In this document: in pieces, positions 7,880 to 19,600 of the stretch
Layout of the letters: every line of letters starts with the position of its first letter
Numbering within the stretch: the first letter of the stretch is position 1
Source of the DNA: Callipepla californica brunnescens
Lineage: Eukaryota > Chordata > Aves > Galliformes > Odontophoridae
Reading direction: 5' to 3'
Assembly (NCBI GenBank): GCA_023055505.1
Contig: JALIRH010000146.1
Span: 62,001 to 126,000, forward strand
Length of the DNA: 64,000 nt
Position numbers and translations under genes: made by a program
Notes under the pieces: model-generated
Database searches by the model: none
What the model saw: only the letters and a program-made list of their open reading frames with translations
What the model was told of the DNA's origin: nothing

Positions 7880-10800
7880 ATGGAGATCGACCTGACTCTC
7901 TTAGCTCTCATCATCATGGGCATGTTTTTACATTCTCACGAGGCCCATGACTCTGTCGAGCTGAACCTGGTGGTGGGAATCACAATCCTCATCAAGATCG
8001 TTCTGTGGTACGTCTTTTTCATCCTGCTGCGCGATGGTTGCGTCTACCTCTGCAGAAGAGTAAGGCAACGACGGAGAAAGGTGAGCGACTGAAATGCATC
8101 ACGCAGGGAGCGTAGTGCAGGGTAGGGTGGGGAGCAGGCAACCACAAAGGCCTTGTCCGTGAGGTGATGCAAGGCAAGCAGACTCCCAGAGCTCCATTAG
8201 CTCTCCCCAGGGAGGGACTTGCCCGGCCGCGGGGCTGATGCCCAGCGGGAGAGCCCTGTGTGACACGGGGCCCGCCAGAGGTGGTGTGAGCCCCACGGGC
8301 TGCCCCAAACGGCCCTGTGAGGCAGGGAAAGCTGCGCGGGAATCGGAGCCCTGCAGGGGAACGCTCTGCCCAATGAGTCCGCATCCCTTTCACTGTGCCC
8401 GCACTCTGTGGCTGCCAGGGAACGCGACCAACGGCCTCAACTTCGGTGGGGAGAAAGCGCAGGGAAAACATCCGGGAGAAGAGCCAGGTGAAGGTGAGCA
8501 CGGCCCAAGCCTACCCTCTAGGCATTTGTGCTAAGCCTGCGTGTCTCTCATCACATCGCCCCTCTGTGCCACTGGCAGGTCTGCTCCCTCCAGGAGGAGC
8601 TGCAAAAACTGAGGAGCCAAGCTCAACACTGGGAGATGTTGCACCGGGACAGCGAGCAAACGCTGGCTATCATGAAAGAGGAGCTGACTGTTTGCAAGGC
8701 GGAGCTGGCTTTCCACAAACAGGACAGGCAGCAGCTCCTCTCAGGGCATGAGCAGTGCGAACAGGCGGTGAGCACGGCCCCAGCCTTCCCACTAGGCACC
8801 TGTACTAAGCCTGCGTGTCTCTCATAACATCACCCCTCTGTGCCACTGGCAGGTCGGCTACCTCCAGGAGGAGCTGAAAAAGCTGAGCATCCAAGCTGAG
8901 AACTGGGAGCAGATGCAGCGTGACGCACTGCAATCTCAGATTCAACAAAAAGAAGAGCTGGCTTCCCTCAGACAAGACAAGAAGCTGCTCCTGCCACATC
9001 TGAAACAAAGCCGACAGGAGGTGAGCACGGTCCAGGCCTTCCCACTAGGCACCTGTGCTAAGCCTGCGTGTCTCTCATCACATCACCCCTCTGTGCCACT
9101 GCAGATCCGCTTCCTCCAGGAGGACCTGCAAATGATAAACAGGCAATCTCAGCACTGCCAGAAGTTGCACTGGGACACACAGAAACGTCAGGCTGCACAA
9201 AAAGAGAAGCTGGCAACCCACAGACAAGAGAGGCAGCAGGTCCTCTCAGCTCAGAAGCAGTGCCAACAGGAGGTGAGCATGGCCTGAGGCTTCCCACTAG
9301 GCACCTGTGCTATGCCTGCGTGTCTCTCATCACATCATCCCTCAGTGCCACTGGCAGGTCGACTCCCTCCAGGAGGAGCAGAAAAAGCTGAGCATCCGAG
9401 CTGAGAACTTGGACCAGTTGCAGTTTGAAGCACTGCAATCTCAGATTGCACAAGTAAAGGAGCTGGCTTCCCTCAAACAGGACAAGCAGCAACTCCTGTC
9501 AAGGCAGGAGCAGTGCCGACAGGAGGTGAGCATGGCCCAAGCCTTCCCACTCGGCACCTGTGCTACGCCTGCGTGTCTCTCATCACATCACCCCTCTGTG
9601 CCACTGTCAGGTCGGCTCCCTCCAGGAGGAGCTGAAAAAGCTGAGCATCCGAGATGAGAACTGGGAGCAGATGCAGCGTGACGCACAGGAATCTCACACT
9701 GCACAAAAAGAGAAGCTGGCTTCCCTCAGACAAGACAAGAAGCTGCTCCTGTCACATCTGAAACAGAGCCGACAAGAGGTCAGCACGGCCCAAGCCTTCC
9801 CACTAGGCACCTGTGCTAAGCCTGCGTGTCTCTCATCACATCACCCCTCTGCGTCACTGGCAGGTCAGCTCCCTCCAGGAGGAGCTGAAAAAGCTGAGCA
9901 TCCGAGCTGAGAACTGGGAGCTGTTGCAGTTTGAAGCGCTGGAATCTCAGATTCAACAAAAAGAAGAGCTGGCTTCCCTCAGACAAGACAAGAAGCTGCT
10001 CCTGCCACATCTGAAACAAAGCCGACAGGAGGTGAGCACGGTCCAGGCCTTCCCACTAGGCACCTGTGCTAAGCCTGCGTGTCTCTCATCACATCACCCC
10101 TCTGTGCCACTGCAGATCCGCTTCCTCCAGGAGGACCTGCAAATGATAAACAGGCAATCTCAGCACTGCCAGAAGTTGCACTGGGACACACAGAAACGTC
10201 AGGCTGCACAAAAAGAGAAGCTGGCAACCCACAGACAAGAGAGGCAGCAGGTCCTCTCAGCTCAGAAGCAGTGCCAACAGGAGGTGAGCATGGCCTGAGG
10301 CTTCCCACTAGGCACCTGTGCTATGCCTGCGTGTCTCTCATCACATCATCCCTCAGTGCCACTGGCAGGTCGACTCCCTCCAGGAGGAGCAGAAAAAGCT
10401 GAGCATCCGAGCTGAGAACTTGGACCAGTTGCAGTTTGAAGCACTGCAGTCTCAGATTGCACAAGTAAAGGAGCTGGCTTCCCTCAAACAGGACAAGCAG
10501 CAACTCCTGTCAAGGCAGGAGCAGTGCCGACAGGAGGTGAGCATGGCCCAAGCCTTCCCACTCGGCACCTGTGCTATGCCTGCGTGTCTCTCATCACATC
10601 ACCCCTCTGTGCCACTGTCAGGTCGGCTCCCTCCAGGAGGAGCTGAAAAAGCTGAGCATCCGAGATGAGAACTGGGAGCAGATGCAGCGTGACGCACAGG
10701 AATCTCACACTGCACAAAAAGAGAAGCTGGCTTCCCTCAGACAAGACAAGAAGCTGCTCCTGTCACATCTGAAACAGAGCCGACAAGAGGTCAGCACGGC

Positions 10801-11698
10801 CCAAGCCTTCCCACTAGGCACCTGTGCTAAGCCTGCGTGTCTCTCATCACATCACCCCTCTGCATCACTGGCAGGTCGGCTCCCTCCAGGAGGAGCTGAA
10901 AAAGCTGAGCATCCGAGCTGAGAACTGGGAGCTGTTGCAGTTTGAAGCGCTGGAATCTCAGATTCAACAAAAAGAAGAGCTGGCTTCCCTCAGACAAGAC
11001 AAGAAGCTGCTCCTGCCACATCTGAAACAAAGCCGACAGGAGGTGAGCACGGCCCAAGCCTTCCCACTAGACACCTGTGCTAAGCCTGCGTGTCTCTCAT
11101 TACATCACCCCTCTGTGCCACTGCAGATCCGCTTCCTCCAGGAGGACCTGCAAATGATAAACAGGCAATCTCAGCACTGCCAGAAGTTGCACTGGGACAC
11201 ACAGAAACGTCAGGCTGCACAAAAAGAGAAGCTGGCAACCCACAGACAAGAGAGGCAGCAGGTCCTCTCAGCTCAGGAGCAGAGCCGACAGGAGGTGAGC
11301 ATGGCTCGAGCCTTCCCACTAGGCACCTGTGCTAAGCCTGCGTGTCTCTCATCACTTCACCCCTCTGTGCCACTGGCAGGTCGACTCCCTCCAGGAGGAG
11401 CTGAAAAAGCTGAGCATCCGAGCTGAGAACTGTGAGCAGGTGCAGTTTGAAGCACTGGAATCTCAGATTGCACAAGAAGAGTTGCTGGCTTTCCTCAAAC
11501 AGGGCAGGCAGCAGGTCCTCTCAGCTCAGGAGCAGTGCCGACAGGAGGTGAGCACGGCCCAAGCCTTCCCACTCGGCACCTGTGCTAAGCCTGCGTGTCT
11601 CTCATCACATCACCCCTCTGTGCCACTCGCAGGAGGAACTGCAAAAGCTGAGCAGCCAAGCTCAGCGCTGGGAGATGTTGCACTGTGTCCGTGAGTAA
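7880..11698 (+). CDS. Membrane-anchored tandem coiled-coil protein, 15 exons, about 792 aa (copy 1)
   Basis: I do not recognise the family. Exons inferred from splice signals: 7880-8080, 8419-8493, 8579-8767, 8853-9020, 9105-9272, 9358-9525, 9611-9778, 9864-10031, 10116-10283, 10369-10536, 10622-10789, 10875-11042, 11127-11294, 11380-11547 and 11633-11698 (stop TAA). All junctions are phase 0. Exon 1 (67 aa) has two hydrophobic stretches, about 5-17 and 29-50, then a basic run (RRVRQRRRK). This suggests a signal or hairpin plus a membrane anchor with the rest in the cytosol. Exon 3 (63 aa) and exons 4-14 (56 aa each, exactly eight heptads) form a long coiled coil rich in Leu, Glu, Gln and Lys. 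Exons 4-14 repeat with a four-exon, 1011-bp higher-order period. Introns among exons 2-15 are 84-85 bp. The final exon resembles exon 3 but is cut by a TAA. Start choice: first ATG, good exon length and signal-like N-terminus. Expression is unknown. Confidence 0.8.
8853..11547 (+). repeat. Tandem 253-bp exon-intron repeat, 1011-bp higher-order period (copy 1)
   Basis: Eleven units, each a 168-bp exon plus an 84- or 85-bp intron. Types recur in the order A-B-C-D (A 8853, B 9105, C 9358, D 9611, A' 9864, B 10116, C 10369, D 10622, A' 10875, B 11127, then a C-like last unit 11380). B exons start exactly 1011 bp apart. Introns are almost identical (GTGAGCACGGCCCAAGCCTT ... CCACTGGCAG), indicating recent amplification or conversion. 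Confidence 0.93.
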
Positions 11699-11974
11699 AC
11701 GCTGGCTATGATGAAAGAGGAGCTGGCTGTTTCCAAGTTGGAGCTGGTTTCCTTCGAGGGAGAACTCGGGAAGATCAGCGAGCAGCAGCAGGACGCGAAC
11801 AGAATGAGAACCAACTACAGCCCAAGGGCAGAAGGAGCGCGACCTGAGCCCCAGGCACCGCTGGAGGAGGGATCTGTGCGGGGCTGACTCTGCCTGGAAC
11901 TCACCTCCAGGATGAGAAGTGTCACAAAACACAGGGAAGCGTTAAAGACGTTTACAAATTTCCTTAAAATAATA
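11699..11974 (+). other. 3' end region of the coiled-coil gene
   Basis: After the TAA the frame stays open for 62 codons to a TGA at 11885-11887 and continues the similarity to exon 3, including a KEELAV...LELVS heptad stretch. It is therefore either former coding sequence behind a nonsense mutation or untranslated sequence. Below 11888 no gene is seen. Confidence 0.55.
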
Positions 11975-12093
11975 TCAAATTGAAAAATAAATAAATAAAT
12001 AATATGTGTATATATATATATATATATAAATAATAATAATTAAAAAAAAAAAAAGAAAACAAAAAAAATAAAAAAAAAAAGAAAAATATCTGG
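11975..12093. repeat. A/T-rich simple repeats
   Basis: AAAT and TA dinucleotide runs, then long A runs broken by single G or C, on the plus strand. The inverted copy at about 47835-47935 is shorter, so the two duplicates differ in length here. Confidence 0.85.
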
Positions 12094-12109
12094 AGCCCCT
12101 CCCATTTCA

Positions 12110-12745
12110 TTTCTCACCACTCACTCCTTTGGGCTCCTTCCCAATGCCCGATACCCACTGCACCTTTCAATTTTACCAGAAGATGCTGCGCGATAGGGGA
12201 TATGATAAATCGACTCTTGGGCCCAACTCTTTACAAGAGAATTTTTGAAATGAGTCCCATTATCTGTCTCAATTCTCTCTGGAGTGCCATGTCAACACAG
12301 GACTTGTTTCTCGGGACCTAAGATGGTGTTTTGGGCGGTAGCATGCGGTACTGCATATGTTTCAAGCCACCCAGTGGTTGCCTCCACCATGGTGAGCGCG
12401 GCAAGGTGATACAAACAACCTGCCTCGCCTCTTTATCTTTTTGCCATCACCCTTCCCCGCAAAGAGGTTTCATCCTCTTGGCTTGTTTAATTATGGCACA
12501 TGTGTCACAGTCATGGATAACCTGTGCAATAGCGTCCATAGTTAAGTCCACCCCTCGGTCTCTAGCCCACTTCTGTGTTGCGTCTCTTCCTTGATGGCCC
12601 GAGGTCTCATGGGCCCACCGAGCTAGATATAATTCACCCTTGTGTTGCCAATCCAAGTCTACTTGAACCACCTTAACTTTGGCAGCTCGATCTACCTGAT
12701 GGTTATTTTATTGTTCTTTGGTTGCCCGGCTCCATGGAAAACGAA
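12110..12745 (-). pseudogene. Retroviral pol remnant: RNase H end plus integrase (copy 1)
   Basis: On the minus strand, the end of RNase H (about 12671-12716) runs into an open 74-codon piece (12447-12671). That piece carries the integrase zinc-binding HHCC pattern (H21, H26, C55, C58). The catalytic core follows in pieces. The first acidic position reads MVEATTGWLE, with Glu where Asp is expected. The second is ETDNGTHF, and the third lies in SGKIER. An in-frame TGA sits between the first two, and a frameshift lies near 12455. It is degraded and inactive, and it is not part of the provirus at 95-4316, which lacks integrase. Confidence 0.8.
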
Positions 12746-12750
12746 CATCT

Positions 12751-13430
12751 ACATGGCACACACAGTGTGCGCACACAGTACGCACACACACAGTGCTCAC
12801 AAACATACAAAGTGCTCACGCACACAGTGCACACACACACACACACACACTGCACACAAACACAGTGTGTGCGCACGTGGTGTGTGTGTTTGCACTGTCT
12901 GTGCATTTGCACTGTGTGTGTGTGTGCAGTGTGTGCGTGTGCACTTTGTATGTGTGTGCGCTGTGTGTGTGTGCACTGTGTGTGCACTGTGTTTATGTGT
13001 GTGTGTGCACTGTGTGTGCACTATGTGTGTGTGTGTGTACTGTGTGTGTGTGCACTCCGTGTGCACTGTGTGTTTGTGTGTGCACTGTGTGTGCACTGTG
13101 TGTGCATACGTACTGTGTTTGCATGTGCACTGTGTGTGTGCAGTGCGTATGCACTGTGAGTGTGCGTGCACTGTAATTGTCTGTGCACTGTGTGTGCACT
13201 GTGTATTTGTGTGTGTTCGTGTGTGTTCACTGTCTGTGCACTTTGTGTGTGTGTGAGCACTGTGTGTGTGTGCACTGTGTGTGCACTCTGTGCGTTTGCA
13301 CACACACTGCACACACACACTGTACACACACATGCAGTACACACACAGTGCACACACACATGCACTGCGCACACAGTGCACACACACACAGTACACACAC
13401 AGACAGTGCACACACACACACACATTGCAG
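12751..13430. repeat. CA/TG satellite, proximal block of copy 1
   Basis: Units of the form TGTGTGTGCAC, 10-16 bp, with the palindrome GTGCAC at the centre. The strand of the repeat switches from CA-rich (12751-12870) to TG-rich (12870-13290) and back to CA-rich (13290-13430). The open frames are His/Thr/Ala or Cys/Val repeats and are not genes. Confidence 0.95.
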
Positions 13431-13615
13431 CTCACCGTACAACATCCATGTGCACCACGCCTTGCACCACTCCGTATGCTCCACGCCATGCACCATCACT
13501 CATGCACAACGCCTTGCACTATTCCTTGTGCACCATGACTGACACCATTCCGTGTGCACGAGCTAGTGTGAAAAATGAGCGCGGGTGGGATGCACAGCAC
13601 CACCTGACGTGTGTG
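13431..13615 (+). repeat. LTR-free paralog of the insertion site (empty site)
   Basis: Non-CA sequence inside the satellite (CCACGCCTTGCACC...). It matches 21113-21152 on its left part and the reverse complement of 1-94 on its right part, continuous through a single ACTCCG (13469-13474). It therefore shows the pre-integration form of the site now split between the provirus and the solo LTR. Confidence 0.88.
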
Positions 13616-16600
13616 ACTGTGTGTGTGTGTGTGTGTGCGCAGTGTGTGTGTGTGCACTGTGTGTGTGTGCACTGTGTGTTTGTGTGTGTTCGTCTGTGTG
13701 CACTCTGTGTGCACTGTGTGTGCACTGTGTGTTTGTGTGGACTGTGTGTGTGTGCACTGTTAGTGTGTGCGCTGTGTGTGTGTGTATGTCTGTGTGAGCA
13801 CTGTGTGTGCTCTGTTACTGTGTGTGTGTGCACCGTGTGTGTGTTACTGTGTGTATGTGCACTGTTTATGTGCACTGTGTGTGTGTGTTCACTGTGTCTG
13901 CACTGTGTGTGCATGTGCACTGTGTGTGTGCACTGTGTGTGTGCACTGTGTGTGTGCACCGTGTGTTTGTGTGTGTTTGTGCGTGTGCACTGTGTATGCA
14001 CTGTGTGTGTGCGTGCACTGTGTGTGTGAACCGTATGTGCACTGTGTTTTTTTTGTGTGTTCGTATGTGTGCACTCTGTGCCTGTACACTGTGTGTTTGC
14101 GCACTGTGTGTGTGTGTGTGTGCACTGTGGGTGTTTGCACTGTGTCTGTGCACTGTGTGTTTGTGCACTGTGTGTGTGTTCACTGCGTTTGTGTGCACTG
14201 TGTGTGCACTGTGTGTGTGAACCGTGTGTGTGTGTGTGTGCACTGTGTGTGTGTAATGTGTGTGTGCACTGTGTGTGCACTGTGTGTGTGTGTTTACTGT
14301 GTGTGTGAACTGTGTGTGTGCACTGTGTGTGCACTGTGTGTGCACTGAGTCTGAGTGTGCACTGTGTGTGTGTGTTTACTGTGTGTGTGTGAACCGTGTG
14401 TGTGTGTGTGTAATGTGTGTGTGCACTGTGTGTGCACTGTGTGTGTGTGTTTACTGTGTGTGTGCACTGTGTGTGCACTGTGTGTGCACTGAGTCTGAGT
14501 GTGCACTGTGTGTGTGTGCACTGTGTTTCTGTGTGTGCACTGAGTGTGTGTGCAATGTGTGTGTGTGTACTGTGTGTGCACTGCGTGTTTGTGTACTGTG
14601 TCTGTGTGCACTGTGTGTGTGTGTTCTTTGTGTGTGCACTGTGTGTGTGTGTGCACTGTGTGTGCACTGTGTGTTTGTGCACTGTGTGTGTGTGTGTGCA
14701 CAGTGTGTGTGAACAGTGTATGTGTGTGTGTTTGTGTGTGCACAGTGTGTGTGAACTGTGTGTGCACTGTGTTTGTGTGTGTGCACTGTGTGTGCACTAT
14801 GTGTGTGTGTGTGTACTGTGTGTGTGTGTGCACTCCGTGTGCACTGTGTGTTTGTGTGTGCACTGCGTGTATGTGCTCTTTGTGTGTGTGCACTCTGTGT
14901 GCACTGTGCGTGTGTACTGTGTGTGTGTGTGCACTGTGTGTGCACTGTGTGTGTATGCACTGTCCGTGCATGTGAACTGCGTGTGTGAGCACTGTGTGTG
15001 CACTGTGTGTGTCCTGTGTGTGTCCTGTGTGTGTGTGTGCACTGTGTATGTTTGTGTGAGTGCACTGTGTGTGTGTCTGCGCACACTGTGTGTGCACTGT
15101 CTGCACTGTGTGTGTATTCACTGTCGGTGCGTGTGCACTGTGTGTGTGTGCACTGTGTGTGCACTGTGTGTTCATGTGCACTGTGTGCGTGTGCAGTGTG
15201 TGTGTGTGTACTGTGTGTGTGCACTGTGTGTGCACTGTCTGTGTGTGTGTGGAATGTGTATGTGTGTGCACCGTGTGTGTGTGTGCATTGTGTGTGCACT
15301 GTGTGTGTCCTGTGTGTGTGTGTGCACTGTGTATGTTTGTGTGAGTGCACTGTGTGTGTGTCTGCGCACACTGTGTTTGTGTGCACTGTCTGTGTGTGTG
15401 CACTGTGTGAGTGTGCACTGTGTGCACTGTGTGTGTATTCACTGTCGGTGCGTGTGCACTGTGTGTGTGTGCACTGTGTGTGCACTGTGTGTTCATGTGC
15501 ACTGTGTGCGTGTGCAGTGTGTTTGTGTGTGTGTGTGTACTGTGTGTGTGCACTGTGTGTGCACTGTCTGTGTGTGTGTGGAATGTGTATGTGTGTGCAC
15601 TCTGTGTGCACCGTGTGTGTGCACTGTGTGTGCATACGTACTGTGTTTGCATGTGCACTGTGTGTGTGCAGTGCGTATGCACTGTGTGTGTGTGTGCACT
15701 GTGTGTGTGCACTGTGTATTTGTGTGTGTTCGTGTGTGTTCACTGTCTGTGTGTGCACTGTCTGTGCACTCTGTGTGTGTGTGAGCACTGTGTGTGTGTG
15801 CACTGTGTGTGCACACATACACACAGTGCACACAGTGCACACACAGTGAACACGCAGAAAGTGCAAACACACGAACACACACACACACACAGTGCACACG
15901 CACACAGAGCACGCACACACAGTGCACACGTACACACAGAGCACACAGTGCACACACACACAGTGGACACACACACAGTGCACATGAACGGACAGTGCAC
16001 AAACACACACAGTGCACACACACACACGCAGTGCACACACACAGTGCACACACACAGTGCACACACACAGTGCACACACACAGAACACTGTGTGTGTGTG
16101 TGCACAGTGTTTGCAGTGTGCGTGTGCACAGTGTGTGCAGTGTGTCTCTGTGCACTCTGTGTGTGTGTTTGTGCATTGTGTGTGTGGGTGTGTGCGCAGT
16201 GTGTGCAGTGTGCGTGGTCACAGTAAGTGCACTGTGTGTGTGTGTGTGCACTGTGTGTGTGTGCAGTGTTGTGCACTGTGTATATGTGCACTGTGTTTGT
16301 GTGTGTGTTCTGTGTGTTTGTGTGCACTGTGTGTGCACTGTGTGTCTGTGTGTGCACTGTCCATGCGTGTGCACTGTGTGTGTGTCCACTGTGTGCGTGT
16401 GTGCACTGCGTGTGTACTGTGTGTGTGTGCACTGTGTGTTTACTGACCGTGCGTGTGCACTGTGTGTGTGTGTGTGCTCTGTGTGTGTGTGTGCACAGTA
16501 CATGTGAGCACTGTGTGTGGGCACTGTGTGCGCACTGTGTGTGTGTCGAGTGTGTGTGTGTGCACTGTCCGTGCGTGTGCACTGTGTGTGTTTGTGTGAG

Positions 16601-19600
16601 TGCACTGTGTGTGTGTCTGCGCACACTGTGTTTGTGTGCACTGTCTGTGTGTGTGCACTGTGTGAGTGTGCACTGTGTGCACTGTGTGTGTATTCACTGT
16701 CGGTGCGTGTGCACTGTGTGTGTGTGCACTGTGTGTGCACTGTGTGTTCATGTGCACTGTGTGCGTGTGCAGTGTGTTTGTGTGTGTGTGTGTACTGTGT
16801 GTGTGCACTGTGTGTGCACTGTCTGTGTGTGTGTGGAATGTGTATGTGTGTGCACTCTGTGTGCACCGTGTGTGTGTGTGCATTGTGTGTGCACTGTGTG
16901 TGCATACGTACTGTGTTTGCATGTGCACTGTGTGTGTGCAGTGCGTATGCACTGTGAGTGTGTGTGCACTGTAATTGTCTGTGCACTATGTGTGCATTGT
17001 GTGTGTGTGTGCACTGTGTGTGTGCACTGTGTATTTGTGTGTGTTCGTGTGTGTTCACTGTCTGTGTGTGCACTGTCTGTGCACTTTGTGTGTGTGTGAG
17101 CACTGTGTGTGTGTGCACTGTGTGTGCACACATACACACAGTGCACACACTCACACTGTGGACACACACACAGTGCACACGTACACACAGTGCACACACA
17201 GTGAACACGCAGAAAGTGCAAACACACGAACACACACAAACACACAGTGCACACGCACACAGAGCACGCACACACAGTGCACACGTACACACAGAGCACA
17301 CAGTGCACACACACACAGTGTATATGTGCACTGTGTTTGTGTGTGTGTTCTGTGTGTTTGTGTGCACTGTGTGTGCACTGTGTGTCTGTGTGTGCTCTGT
17401 CCATGCGTGTGCACTGTGTGTGTGTCCACTGTGTGCGTGTGTGCACTGCGTGTGTACTGTGTGTGTGTGCACTGTGTGTTTACTGACCGTGCGTGTGCAC
17501 TGTGTGTGTGTGTGTGCTCTGTGTGTGTGTGTGCACAGTACATGTGAGCACTGTGTGTGGGCACTGTGTGCGCACTGTGTGTGTGTGGAGTGTGTGTGTG
17601 TGCACTGTCCGTGCGTGTGCAGTGTGTGTCTGCACTGTGAGTGTCTGTGCACTGTCTGTGTGTGCACTGTGTGTGCACTGTGTGTGCACTGCGTGTGTGC
17701 GTGTACTGTGTGTGTGTACACTGTGTGTGTGTGTGCATTGTGTGCTCACTGTGCGTGTTTGTGTGTCCACTGTGTGTGCACTCTGTGTGTGTGTGTGTGT
17801 GTGGACAGTGTGTGTGTGTGTACTCTGTGTGCACTGTGTGTGTGTGTGTGCTGTGTGTGTGCACTGGGTGTCTGTGTGTGCACTGTCCGTGCATGTGCAC
17901 TGTGTGTGTGTGTACAGTGTGTGTTTGCACTGTTTGTGTGTGTGCACTGTGAGTGTAATGTTTGTGTGTGTGTGTACTGTGGATGCGTGTGCACTGTGTG
18001 CACTGTGTGTGTGTGCAGAGAGTGTGCACTGTGTGTGTTTGTGCAATGTGTGTGCAGTGTGTGTGTGTGCACTGTGAGTGTCTGTGCTCTTTCTGTGTGT
18101 GCACTGTGTACAATGTGTGTGTGTGCACTGTGTTTGCGTGTGCACCGTGTGTGTGTGCATTGTCTGTGAGTGTGCACTGTGTGCATGCATGTTCTGTGTG
18201 TGTGTGCACTGTGTGTTTACTGTCCGTGCGTGTGCACTGTCTCGGTGTGCACTGTGTGTGTGTACACTGTGTGTGCACTGTTTGTGAGTGTGCACTGTGT
18301 GTTTGTGTGTGTTCGTGTGTGTGCACTATTTGTGTGTGCACATAGTGTGCAATGTGTGTGTGTGCATATTTGGTGTGTGCACTGTGTGTTTGTGTGTATT
18401 CGTGTGTGTGCAGTTTGTGTGTGCACTGTGTGTGTGTGTGCACTGTGTCCATGCGTGTTCTGTCTGTGTGTGCACATAGTGTGCACATTGTGAGTGTGCA
18501 GTGTGTACGTGTGCACTGTGTGTGTGTGCACTATGAGTGTCTGTGCACTCTCTGTGTGTGCACTGTGTGCACAGTGTGTGTGTGCACTGTGTGTGTGTGT
18601 ACTGTGTGTGTGTGCACTGTGTGCGTGTGCACTGTGTGTGCACTTTGCGTGAGTGTGTGTGTGCACTGTGTGCGAACTGTATGTGTGTGTGCGCAATGTG
18701 TGTGTGTACACTGTGTGTGCAATGTGTGTGTGTGTGTGCAGCGTGAGGCACTGGGTGTGTTTGTGTGAACTGTCCATGCGTGCTCACTCTGTGTGCGTAT
18801 GTGCTCTTTGTGTGTGTGCACTGTGTGTGCTCTTTGTGTGTGTGCAATATGTGTGTGTGTGCACTGTGTGTGCACTGTGTGTGTGTTCTTTGTGTGTGCA
18901 CTGTGTGTGTGTGTGCATGTGCACTGTGTGTGTGTGCTCTGTTTCAGCTGTGTGTTTGTGAGTGCACTGCGTGTGCATATGCACTGTGTGTGTGCATGTG
19001 CACTGTGTGTGTGTGCACTGCGTGTATGTGTGTACTGTGTGTGTGTGCACTGTGTGTGCACTGTGTGTGTATGTGTGTGCACTGTGTCAGCTGTGTGTTT
19101 GTGAGTGCACTGCGTGTGCATGTGCACTGTGTGTGCACTGTGTGTGCACTGTGTGTTCAGTGTGCCTGTGTGTGTTCACTGTGTGTGTGTGTGCGTCTGT
19201 GTGCACTGTGTGTGCACTTTGCGTGAGTGTGTGTGTGCACTGTGTGTGAACTGTATGTGTGTGTGCGCAATGTGTGTGTGTACACTGTGTGCAATGTGTG
19301 TGTGTGTGTGTGCAGTGTGTGGCACTGGGTGTGTTTGTGTGAACTGTCCATGCGTGCTCACTCTGTGTGTGTATGTGCTCTTTGTGTGTGTGCACTGTGT
19401 GTGCACTGTGTGTGTGTGCAATGTGTGTGTGTGTGCACTGTGTGTGCACTGTGTGTGTGTGTACTGTCTGTGCGTGTGCAGTGTGTGTGCACTGTGTGTG
19501 TTCTTTGTGTGTGCACTGTGTGTGTGTGTGCATGTGCACTGTGTGTGTGTGCTGTTTCAGCTGTGTGTTTGTGAGTGCACTGCGTGTGCATATGCACTGT

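Noticed and set aside
7354..7923. 189-codon minus-strand frame upstream of the coiled-coil gene
   Set aside because: It overlaps the promoter and first exon on the opposite strand, and no domain is recognised. It is shared by the duplicate only because the sequence is duplicated.
8853..11547. CRISPR-like regular repeats
   Set aside because: The regular 253-bp period is exon plus intron with consensus GT/AG borders and phase-0 coding; repeats are far too long, and the genome is vertebrate.
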